Assembly: GCA_902778055.1 (NCBI GenBank)
Contig: CACYWL010000009.1
Span: 1-64,000, forward strand
Source of the DNA: an uncultured Eubacteriales bacterium
GTDB lineage: Bacteria; Bacillota; Clostridia; Christensenellales; Aristaeellaceae
Length of the DNA: 64,000 bases
Direction of reading: 5' to 3'
Shown here piece after piece: positions 1-12,200 of the stretch. The notes beneath the pieces are model-generated. The model was not told where the DNA came from. It made no database searches and saw only the letters and a list, made by a program, of their open reading frames with translations. The stretch's first letter is position 1. Every line of letters begins with the position of its first letter. Position numbers and translations under genes: made by a program.

Positions 1-30
1 GAATGAATAAAAAGGGAGAAAAGATGTATA

Positions 31-60
31 ATTGCGCATTGTGAGGGCAATTATTGCGCA
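31..60. promoter_or_regulatory. Direct repeat ATTGCGCA x2, possible operator
   Basis: ATTGCGCA occurs at 31-38 and again at 53-60, 22 bp apart start to start, about two helical turns. Each copy holds the palindrome TGCGCA. The pair ends 10 bp before the -35 box at 71, a position used by transcription activators. Binding of a regulator is inference; chance is possible. Confidence 0.3.
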
Positions 61-70
61 GGGGAAATAT

Positions 71-99
71 TTGACGGCAGGAAACAAATAAGATATAAT
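71..99 (+). promoter_or_regulatory. Sigma-A promoter of the giant adhesin gene
   Basis: TTGACG at 71-76 and a perfect TATAAT at 94-99 are separated by 17 bp. Transcription would start near 106 and give a leader of about 120 nt before the start codon at 225. No other good promoter is visible before the gene. Confidence 0.75.
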
Positions 100-224
100 T
101 TTACTGGGTTGGTCTACAGGACGCGAACTGGATAATCAGAATATTCTCTGATCCGACCGGCAGAGCAGCCCTTGACATAGATTTAACCGATATGAACCGC
201 GATGATGAATGCGAGGGGAAAAAG

Positions 225-3200
225 ATGAGCAATACCCGGCAATTTGCTGAAATAACGAACCTCAGGGACAAGCTGCGCCGCGGCCTCGCGATGCTGACCG
301 TGGCGTCCATGCTGATGCCTTCCGGAGGCTTGGCTTCAGAGGGGACAAATCAGGGGAAACTGAAATGCATCCTCCCGGAGCATACGCACAGCGAAGCCTG
401 TTACGAGACTGCGGTGATCTGCGGCGAGGAAGAGAGACAGCCGGAGATTGTCCGTGAGTTCACAGGAACCTTCCCGGTGCATGTGCATAAGGCCGATTGC
501 TACGACAGCGAGGGAAAGCTGATCTGCGGCATGGTGGAGAAGGAGTACTACCATACGCACGGCGAGTTCTGCCGCGACACGGAGGGGAATCTGGTCTGCG
601 GGCTGCAGAGTCAGCCGAAGCACAGTCACACGGAGGATTGCCGCGACGGCGAGGGGAATCTGATCTGCGGGCTGAATCCTGACTGGCCTGTGTTTACCAC
701 CTCTGCGGAAAACTGGAAGGAAACCGTCAAGGATCCGGGCCATCAGCATACGGAAGCCTGCTATGAGACGAAGCTGATCTGCGGGTTGGAGGAGCATACG
801 CATACGGACGAATGCTATGAGACCGTTATGCCTGTCAGTGCTGTCTCTGACGAGCTGCAGGAAGAAAATAAGGATCAGACGAAACCCGAAGGGGATGATT
901 CAGGGGAAAATGAAGAGACCGATCTCGAAAAGATAGAAGTGGGTCTGGAAAAGACCGTGGAAGAGGTTGTTGACTTCATTTCCGGGCACGAAGAGGATCA
1001 TAATGATGCGGATCAGAACCCTGAGAATGCTGGAAAATCAAGCGAAGAGCTGGAACAGACCGAAGTCGAAAATAACAATCCGGTGAAGGATAAGGCTGAG
1101 ACGGACGAAGAACCGACTGTTCCTCAGGAAAACGGCCAGGAAGAAGAACGGGAGAAAGAGCCCAAAGAGGAAGAACCCAAAGAGAAAGAATCCGGAGACG
1201 GAGTGACGGGTGAGGGTGAACCTGTAGGCGTAGAGCCTGAGGACAAAGTGACTGGGAGCGAAGAGCCTGGGTCCGGGGAGCCCGGGGAGGAAACTGGGAA
1301 GGAAGAGCCTTCAGCCGACGGAGATGAAGTCAATCCGTTGAATCCTACTCCGACGGACGGAGCCGACATCATTGAAACGGAGCAGAATCCGGAGGGGCAG
1401 CCTGTGGAACAGGTGCAGACTCCGGAGGAAAACGCGGAGCAGGAGATCGAAAAGATCGAAAACCAGGGGAAGGAGAATCCCGAAGCTTCGCCGGAACAGA
1501 ATCCTGACAAACAGGAGCCTGCGGACAAAGAGAAGCAGGCTGCCGAACAGGAGCCTGCGGACGAAAAGAAACAGCCTGAAGAACAGGAAACTGAGGACGA
1601 AGAAAAGCAGTCCGACGAACAGGAAGTTGCGGACGAAGGAAAGCATCCCGACGAAGTGAATCCCGACGGTGATCCTTCAGACGGAGAGAACGCGGACGAG
1701 GAAACGGAGCCGGTCGAGGAGCCCGTGAAGTTCTTTGAGGGCACGAAGGTTTTCGAAGGGCTGGACTATACCGTCACTGCAACGATCGGCGCGGACGCCT
1801 GCTTCCCGGAGGACATCGAGCTGGCTGTCCGGGAAATCCTGCCCGGCACCGATGAGTACCGGATGTACAGCGGACAGACCGCGGACGCGGCGACGGATGA
1901 ATGGAGCGAGATAGGCGAGTTCGCCCGCTTCTTCGATATTACCTTCCTGAGCGGGGGAGCTGAGGTGGAGCCTCAGGCCTTCATCGATGTACAGATCACC
2001 TTCCGGGAAGCGATCCCTGTGGCGGAGGACGCAGATGTTCAGGCGATCCACTTCTCGGAGGACGGCGCGAATGTGATTGAATCCAGCACGGATTCCGTCG
2101 AAGCCGCTGCTTCTGATCCGGACGCGGTGGATACGGTGAACTTCACCGTCGACAGTTTCTCGGTTTACGGCTTCTTCCAGAGGGTGGTCATTACCACGAG
2201 AGTCATCACCGCGGGCGGGCAGACCTACCGCGTGGAGGTGACCTACGGGCAGGATGCCGGGATTCCCGAGGGCGCCGTGCTTTCCGCAAGCGAGATCAAG
2301 GACGGGGACGAGGACTATGAGCTGTATCGGGCACAGGCGGCCGCGGCCCTGGAGGCAGGACATGTGGAGATGCCCGGCTTGTACGATATCAGCATCCTGG
2401 ACGCGGAGGGACAGAAGGTTCAGCCTCGGGGCCCTGTATCCGTCAGCATTACGCTGGAGAACGGGCTGGAATCGGAAGACATCAAGGTGGTTCACTTTCC
2501 GGAGGGCATAGAGGCGGCCAGAACAGAGGCGGACGGAGCGGCCGGGGAGACGGAAGAAGAGGAGAAACGCGTCACGGAGGAAACTCCGGAGGCTGTGGAG
2601 AAGCCCGTTGTCGCCGTGGAGGTCATTTCTCCTGAAGTCAGCGAACAGACCGTGACCTTTGAGACCGATGGCTTCTCTGTGTATGCCCTGGCATATACCG
2701 TGGATTTCCATTATGGCAACGAAGCCACGGGCGAGAAATATGAATACAGCATCCTGGGCGGCGGTGTCATCAGCCTGAAGACGCTGCTCGCTGCGCTGAA
2801 CATCCGGGATTTTGCGGCGGATGAAATTACAGAGGTTCATTTCTCCAGCGAGGAGCTGGTTCTGCCGGTCAAGGTGGAAGAGAATACGACCGCAGGAGAA
2901 CTGAAGAACCGGCTGGGCCTTCAGCCCTCCTATTCCGCGGAGCTGACAGAGGAAAGCATCGCGGAGATGGACGCCCTGGTTCTGACTGCCCCCGACTGGG
3001 CGCTGATCAGTCTTGCCCCGTTCAAAACCGATGAAGAACTGGTCATCACCCTGGTGAACGGTGACAGGTATGTGATCGCCGTTACGGACGGCCAGATCGT
3101 AAGGTATTACATCGACTCCAGGGGAGATACCTATGAAATCTCCGTGATCTATGAGGATGACGCGGGTATTCCGGTAGATGCGGATCTGCAGGTGACGGAA

Positions 3201-6200
3201 ATCGCCGGAGAGGCCGAATTTGGGGAATATCTCCGTAATTCCGCGGAAAGCATTGGTGCGGACAGCGCTGAGATCAGTTTTGCACGCTTCTTTGATATCA
3301 CGATCGTGAAGGATGGTAACAAGGTCAATCCGCAGGCTCCAGTGCAGGTGACGGTCAACCTGACCGATACTCCGGCGGATATCGATCCTGCAGACCTGAG
3401 AGTGATCCATTTCGGAGAAGAAGTGGAGAACATTGACAAAGCCGAGGCGGAGCGGAAAGGTGAGACTTCGGTTCAGGTCACCTTTGAAGCAGAGGGATTC
3501 TCCGTGTACGGCGTGATTACTGCACCCGCGCCGACTTCGGCTGCTGACCTGAATGGACGAACCTTTACTATCAGCAGAGGCAATTATTATATAACAGATG
3601 ATGTAAGCGTCCTCTCTGATTCAAGCAATACAAGAGGCCTGGGAAAAACGACAGCGGCATCAGAAGCGGCAGAATGGCAATTTGAACAGGTAAACGGTGC
3701 ATATTACAGGATAAGAAACACACAGAGTGGGAAATATCTGATTTTTTCAAAGAATCCTGATGCTCAGGGACCATATAACACCAGAGCTCATGTTGAGCTG
3801 TCAGAGACAGGATCAGTGCTTAAGGTTGAGAAGCTAAGCAATGGATATCGTATTTCAATTGTAATTGACGGGATAACCTATTATCTGGATGAACATAATG
3901 GTGCAGGCGGTCCTGGGTATGCCGGATGGTATATAACGGGAGAAAACAATACTCTTTCATTCAATTTCAATACTCCGGCATCGGTGATTGATAGAAGTTA
4001 CATCGTGGTTGTGAAACAGGGGGATGCCTACTACACTGTTCTGAACGATGGAACGCTCTCTCCCGCGGCGTACAATCCGGAGGACAACACTGTCGCGGTG
4101 GATGATCCGATGATGTGGAAATACGACGGCGAGCGGCTCTACCATCCGACCAGGGAGGCTGGTTTTACCGGAGATGATATCGCTTCTGACAAGTACTATC
4201 GGTATATTGATCCTAATTCTGCTACCGGCCTGAGCGAGGATAATGAGAACAATACGAGCAGCACGTCAGATCAGAACGGACGAGATGTACATATCACTGG
4301 CCGAAACCTGTGGAATACTGTATCATTAAACTACGTCTCTGGTCATAAGCTGCAAAGCAGATCCCATCCGGAATTCTATCTTGGCATCGAAGGGCAGAGC
4401 CAGATGAGGCTGAAGGGCCAGGTCAGCGCAGATGAGGCGGTGGAGGTTTTCCTGGCTGATCCGTTGGTTGCGGAAAACAATTGGAAGAAGCATACAGTCA
4501 ACCATATTGATATTTCCATCAACGGCACTGTCGAGGTGGACGTGCCCCTGGCCAACGGGAAATACTACGATGAGAACGGCAATGTGGTGAAGGAGGTTCA
4601 GCAGAACAGATTCGAAAAGCTTCATCTTTCCGCAGCCCAGGTCGTGAATCCGACCGATCTGAACATCACGGCAGAGGATATGAAGCGGGCCCGCATAACT
4701 GCCTCATATCAAGGATCAGAGCTGGACAACGCCTTCTATGTTACCGGCTATACCGGCAATGCGGAACATGGGGGAACTCAGACTGGCGGAGGGAATTACA
4801 CTACCAGCCCGCAGATTCGGATTGAAGGTTCCTTCCTGGTGGCCAAGATGCCTGAAGTGCACAAGGAGATAGATACTTCGCAGTATGATAGCAATCGGTC
4901 TTACCGAAATGCCATCAGACAGGAGCATCTCGCCAACAGAATTGAATACAGCGTGTCCGTTGTCAAGTCGATCGAATTCTACCTGCAGATTCCTGTTGGG
5001 GAGAGCAATGGAGAGAAGACCTGGCAGCAACTGTATGATGCGGAAGGAAAGCCGCTGAAAATCAGGGCTGATGTATCCTTCTCCGACAGCTTTGATTACT
5101 GGAATCAGGAAAATGAGTGTCCGGTATTCAGGGATACTAACAGATGGTACTATTACAAGAATTATCCTGATAATAGAAACAGTCTGTATTCGTGGGCGAA
5201 GGAAGACTGGGAAGCCGGAGACGTCGCCAGATGTGATTTCAGCGGAATGGACTTCAAGCTGGGCGGCCAGGGAACTGCAGCCGGCACAAGAGTCTACGCC
5301 ATCGAAATCACCAAGCTTGTTGTGGACGAACAGGGCAATCGAATCAAGTCAGACAACATTGGTACGACCAGGTTCAGGATTTACCGAAAGCAGGCAGATA
5401 CCCAGGCGGGAGGAGAGCTTCTTGACGTTGTCGTCCCCGATGCTGACAGCGTAAAGGATCTGAACATCGGTTCCTTTTCCGACGATGCCGAATATGTCAG
5501 AGATTCAGATTATAAGCCCCTCCATGAAAAAACCATACAGGTTGGAAGCGAAGGATTTGGCCTGGTCTACGATTATGACGTGAATCCCGCCCTCTACTAT
5601 GTGGAGGAGGATCCCGACTCCGTCCGGGAAAGTATTACGGATGTTACAGGCAAGAGGTGGGATTACAAGGAAACCTACATCTGGACAGAGTATGCCTGGC
5701 GCAATCATGAGAACGACAATTACATGCACGTTGGCCGGACCTACACAGAAAAGCCGGCTGCGGGAGGATACAAAAGCGTTCCCGAAATCCTCGGAAACCA
5801 TTACGGATATAACGGAACGGACGGCCCCTATAGCAACGACTTCCTGGAATTCTTTGTCTACAACGTCTATGAATCCCCGAAGGTGGATGTGCCGGTGATC
5901 AAGAGCTGGCCGGACTTTGACGGGGATGATGCTTACAGCTGGGAGGCTTCCTTCAAGCTTCAGTGGGCGCCTGTTTATCCGGACGAAACGAAACCGACCA
6001 CTGCGTTCCGGGATGTTGCTCCCGAGCGGAACATGACGGTCACGAAAGAAATGATGACCGGCGTGAATCAGGAGCTGATTCAGCAGTACCTGGCCGGGGA
6101 TGAAACGCTGACACAGGAGCAAAAGGATCAGATCGACCTGATCACGTTCAAGAATCTTCCCAAGTTCGGTACGGACTCGAACGGAAACACATTCAGATAC

Positions 6201-9200
6201 CAGTACTCGCTGGAGGAGACCTCCTACCGGGTGATCCACCTGACAACAGGCGTGGTGGTGCACTCCTGGTCCAAAGAAGACGGATACAACGATCCGGAGG
6301 AGAGCACGCATTATCAGCCCTTCTATCCGCACGACGCGGGAGAGATGGAAGAAAACAACGCGGAGGCTGCCGCGGAAGACGCGAACTACTTCGTCCATGT
6401 CAGCAACAAAAGGAAGATCCCGCGCGAAAATGAATACATCAACGTGTCCCTTTCCAAGCAGTGGGATTCCACCTTCGGCACTCGGGCCGATGACTGGAGA
6501 GCGGAGTTTGAGCTTCGCCGCTTTGAGCATACCGAGTACAGGGATCTGTCCCACATGACCGACGCGGACAGAGCCGCGGAGCCAATCACGGTGAAGATTG
6601 TGAGCGGAGACAGCGTGATTTCCGAGATCCAAGTTCAGCCCAATACGGGACTTTATCTGGGAGGAAACTTTAAACCGCACAGCAGCGCTGCGGCCGCATC
6701 CTTTACGGCTGATCACCCCGTGACCCTGGTAAACGGAAGCAGACCCACGACGCTGAACATCACCGCCAGCGGACAGAATATGTCCAACGCGCTGGTCCGG
6801 TCGCAGGAATTCTTCGTGACGACGGATACGACGTTCACGCTGAACAGCGGTGAGGAGAATCTCGTGGTGGGCAACCCGGCCCGCGTTCTGGACACAGGCG
6901 CGGGGACCAACCCGCTTCCGGACCGCTCCTTCAGCCGGACCATTCTGCTGGACAGCTCGAACAACTGGGAGACGGAATTGTCAGGTCTCCTGCTGAACGA
7001 AACCACCGGCGGCGATGATGACAATGAGAACGTTACCTGCTACGAATACTATTTCGTTGAAAAGAACAGCCATCCCGACGGATATGCTCAGCTCTACCGT
7101 GCGGATGCGAACGGCAATCCCACGTCCATCCTTTCCGGTGACTCGGATCATCAGATCGAGACGAACGATGATATCGTCGCGGTCAACGGTCCCAGCAACC
7201 GACTGATCGTCAGGAAGCTCTGGCGCGGCGTTCCGGATACAACCGGCTTCCCGGCGATTACCTTTACGCTGTATCAGGCTTGGGCTGATGGCAACGATGG
7301 ATGGATTTATGAGAATCCCGAGACACACACCAGATATGAAAATATTGAGCTTTCAGGAAATTCCCTGGAGTGGGTCTGCCCGGAGGTTCTGCCGGAAACA
7401 AAACTGGATGGCAACAGGTCCAGGAATGTAAAGTATTATGTTGTGGAAAATGACAGGGCGGGATCCTTGACTCAGAATGACATCACTACTTCCTGGCAGT
7501 TCTATTATTACCTGTCCGCGTATCATGAACTGATACAGGGAGAAGAAAAGGATAAGACAAATCAGACCAATGCCGGACATCAGGGATACTTTGCTTCCGT
7601 ACCCGGCAGCGATCTTCGCAGAAGCGGCGGCTCCATCACGATCTGCAACAAAATGAATGAATATATGCAGCTCGATATTCAGAAGCAGTTCTTCAAGCTG
7701 GAAGCGAACGGCTCCTGGAATAATGTGACAGCCTCGGCTGAGATGAAAAAGAATGCGGTGCTGGGATTCCAGGTGATACGCGCTGTTAAAGCGCCGGACG
7801 GGAAATGGCTGAATGAGCGGGGGGATGAATTCGATTCCCCGGTCTGGATGGATTATGGCGAGGAAATGCTCTGCGGCTACGATGCAAATGGAGACGCCGT
7901 TGTTTCCAGAGGAGAGCATGATATTTTCTGGCTTCATAATGCGGGCGGCGACTGGCATTTCCGAATTGAAGACAACCAGGGTGACGCAACTAATGTCAGC
8001 GCCGGCGGAAGCGGACTGCCGTGCTACGGTTATTACATCCGTAACGGCGAGGAACTGACGGTTGAATACTGGTATTCCTTCCGAGAGACAGGAGTATATA
8101 AAGATCTTAACAGAACTCCATATCCTGAATGGGACTGGTACAGCTCAATTAGCCCGGTCAACGCTTACGGAAAGAGTGGAAAGATGGAAGCTTTCCCCAA
8201 AGCATTCCATGGACAGGACGGAGCCCGCATTGCCAATTTCCAGGCCTCTGATCTGATCATCAACAAGGACTGGATCGGAGAGTCGACCGCCAGGGCGGTA
8301 TATGTAAAGATCTGGCGTACGTCCGGCAGCGGAGTTCCGGAGGACTTTACCGCGGTCATCGCAGATGATATTCAAAACAATCATAACTGGCAGAATTATG
8401 TCTCCGACACGGGTTTGATCGATCTGACTCATAAATGTCTTGTTATTAAGCCCAATGCCAGCGGCAACTGGGAAACTTCTCTCAAGGTCGGTCGGGCGCT
8501 TCTTGGATCACTGGCCGAGACCGGAAAATACAGGTACTATATCCAGGAAATCGGATACCGGGATGCGAACGGCGCGTACAAAACCAATGCGAACGCCGTC
8601 TATCGGCCTCTGTACAATCACTGGGTTGACGGTGAATGGACGGCCAGTCCGGTTCAGATGAATGACTATGCGGACAACAGCATCCAGATCGGCGAAAAAG
8701 GCCAGAACAGGCTGAAGGTTACCAACCGGAATACGGAGTCCACCAGCTATACGGCGGTCAAGACATTCTCTGGATCGCAGGGCTCCACCGGTGGCCAGAG
8801 CTCCGTCAACGGGTATCCGACGGACGGCTCCGTGCAGATTGTTCTGAAGCTGCAGCAGCGCTACCGCTATGAGAAGACCGAAAACGGCACGGAGTATGTA
8901 TCCGCTGACAATACTGCCTGGGTACAGGCAGACAGTCCGGAAGCTTCGTCAGTCTGGATCGCGGACTGGCAGGATGCGGAAAGCGCCAGCCCGCTCTATG
9001 TGACGCTGCCGCGGCCCAAGCCAGCCGGTTCCATTCTGTCGGACAGCGAATGGTACGGAAGTGCAGCTGCCTGGACCTGCACCTGGGAGGGTCTGGACGT
9101 CAAGAAGCTTATCTCCGGTTCCGATGAATCCGGAGATGCGGTGTACGCACAGCTCTATTACCGCGCAGTTGAGCACGGAACACCTGAGTGGTTCAACGCG

Positions 9201-12200
9201 GTGATCTCCGCCGAGGATCAAAACGGACACAAGGCGATCAACGATGCTTCTCAGACACAGCAGCAGATTCTCACGGAAAAGAACAGCATTCTGAATGAAC
9301 GGACGACTGTGGATCTGGTTCTTTCCAAAGAGTGGACCAGTCTGACCGGTTCTTCCGTGAACTGGCCGGAAGGCTATACGATTGATTATCAGCTGGTGCA
9401 GAACATTCATCTGGCTCAGGCCGATCTGAGCGATCCCGAGCATCCCGGCTACAGTATGGGCACGTGTTTCAAGTCGGTGGATATGACCACATCTCCTGCA
9501 GGCTCCCAGTCTGCCGATCAGGTGCATCCGCAGGCGACCGGACTCAATATCGGCAAGCCGACAGACGGTACGGATATCATCGCCAGCATCAGTGACCTTC
9601 CGCAATTTGGCTACTACACCGCAACTGCCGCGGACGTGACTTTGGCGGCTGAGGCGGGCATATCCCTGACTGAAGGAACAGTTTATCCGGTGCTGTATAC
9701 CTACAGCGCGAAGGAAACGGCTGTCAAGAAAAACGGGGTGAATATTCTGGCAGCGCCTACAGATCCGGTGAGCTTTGTGCGCGATTCCGGCAGCCCTCTT
9801 TATGAGGCGACGATCACCAATGTGCTGGATGAAATCGAACTGACGGTGAAGAAAAAGTGGACCAGAAACGGCGGGGATACGGAATGGCCGGAAGGTGCGG
9901 TGATTTACTATACTGTTGAGCGGATTGGTGTTTATACCCCCGAAGGGGGAGAACCCATTGAGCTTGAGAGGACCGCAATCCTTACCGTAGACAGGGATCA
10001 CAGTGAATATGCCCTGACTGCGTCGAAACAGGAACATACGATTAGAGAACTGCCCGGCTCCGGCTCGGTCACACTGACGGAGGCCAGGGATGATCTGGCA
10101 GCCGGTACTTATCCGGTGAAATATCAGTATGTGATTACTGAAAGCACTGCGTCCGTTCCGCCGACAGGCAGCAACTATGAATACAGTGCTTTGACAGCTC
10201 AGCTGGTGACGGATGAACAGGACGCGGATCTGGGCAAGTATGTCCTTATCAATGATCTGACGGACGTGGAGGTGACCAAGACCTGGGAGGAAAGTCCCTA
10301 CGCTGAAAGCGTCACCGTGAAGCTGTACCGCGTTGAGGATGTCGTGACTCCGCCTGAACCCGGCGATTGCACGGTGACCCTGAATGTGAGCTTTACAGGC
10401 GATGCTTCCAAGGTCCCGGGGACGATTACCGGTACGGCGGGTGGCCAGGCCTTTACGCTGAACAAAAACGGAGATGTCTGGAGCGGCACGGTTGCTTTGA
10501 TTCAGGGCGCACAGAATGTGGCAGTCAATTTCAATCCTGTCACCGCTACGGAAGGAAACTACACCGTTTCGCTGGACAATACCACAATCAATGTGCCGGA
10601 AAGCGAAACGTACAGTTGCAGCTTTACCGGGAGCGTTTCCGCCTCGGAAGCGGGAAGAACGATCACGGTGACTGTGAACTGGGCGGATGAAAGTTACCCT
10701 GATTATAGTTACAATAATCTGTTCTATGACGGGTGGACAAACACAAACATAACAGCAGCGAAGTCCAGTACAGGAACGACCAGAACCTACGTTTGGAATA
10801 ATGCTCCGACATCCGGAAGCAATCTGTTCGTCCAGTTGGGTTACAGCGGAAAAACGATGAGCAACTATACCATTGAGTTAATCGGCGCGTCGTCGTATTC
10901 TATCAACAATACTAGCGAACTGCTGATTACCGGTATCCCGGCCGAACAGGATAGTATTTCCATCAGTGTAACCATTACAAAGAAGGAGATTATTCCAGGC
11001 GGAACTGCAAGCATAATACTATTGAACCAGTCTGGAGACGGCGTTTGGATTAATCCACTGAAAAAAGATGGTACTGAATACGGAAAGATTGGCGGCGGAT
11101 GGCTAAATAACGGAGCACAGGGTACGATCGGACAATTGGCTGCTGGAGAATACACAGTCCAGATTGGAGACGTGAAGTCTGACCAGATTTCGGGAGCAGA
11201 TTCAGTTGATCAGTGGGGAGATGAACAGAGGCCCAATGTTAATATCCATATCACACTTACAGCAGGCGAAGCACGCACAATTACAGTTAACTCTGCAGCT
11301 CTCAGGTCTATGTCCGCACAGGGAAAGAAAAAGCAGAGTTCTCCTCTGATGCTCAGATCAACGCCTGCATCGACCGTTTCGACTACCGTTGTACTTGATC
11401 ATACAACTCCTGTGCAGGAACTGATTATCTCGGGCACGGATGATTATCCTGACTTCTCCAATTTGCCGTATGATACTCAGGAACTCAATGCAGGAAACGG
11501 CTGGCATTACGAATGGGAAAATCTGCCAACGCATAATTCTGAAACCGGCGTAATATACCACTACTATGTAATTGAGGAAACTCCTGCTGATACCGCAAGT
11601 GTGGCCTATACCAGGACAGAAGAGAACGGAACTGCGGTGACCATCCACAACACGCCGGTGGTGCATCCCAGCTATGCTTCCTTCGCCGTGACCAAGCAGG
11701 TGCAGCAGAAGGATTCGGAAGCAGACATCGAAACGGATCGCCAGTTCACCGTCCGCCTGAAGCGGGAGAAGAATGATACGACCAAATGGCTGAGCTATAC
11801 GGACAGCACCCATTATTCCTGGGGCGAGGAAGCCTCAGCTACCACCTGGACCTTCAGCAAGGACGGCACCGTCAGCTTCACCGGTCTGGATCTCGGCTAT
11901 ACATACACGGCCGTGGAGGATACAGGAACTGGAATGGTGGAGATCGACGGATATTCATTCGTACCTTCTTCCGAAACGGGCGGCAGTACGGTCGAAGCCA
12001 GTGTTCTGGCGTCCCTCGCACAGAACTATACCGGAACGATTACCAACAGGTATCAGCCGAACAGGACAGATATCAAGATTGTAAAGGTCATACAGGGAAC
12101 AGAAACAGAGCTGAGTGGGGCCAAATTCCAGCTGAAGAAGTCTAACGGAACAGAGTTTGTGAACGAAGGCGAAGAAATCACCGTGGAGGGTAACTACACA

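Noticed and set aside
172..196. TTGACA at 172 as a second promoter of the adhesin
   Set aside because: The nearest -10-like box is only about 13 bp away and poor.
192..224. Upstream in-frame ATG for the giant adhesin
   Set aside because: It lacks a ribosome site, while ATG at 225 has GAGGGG 6 nt upstream and begins a normal signal peptide.
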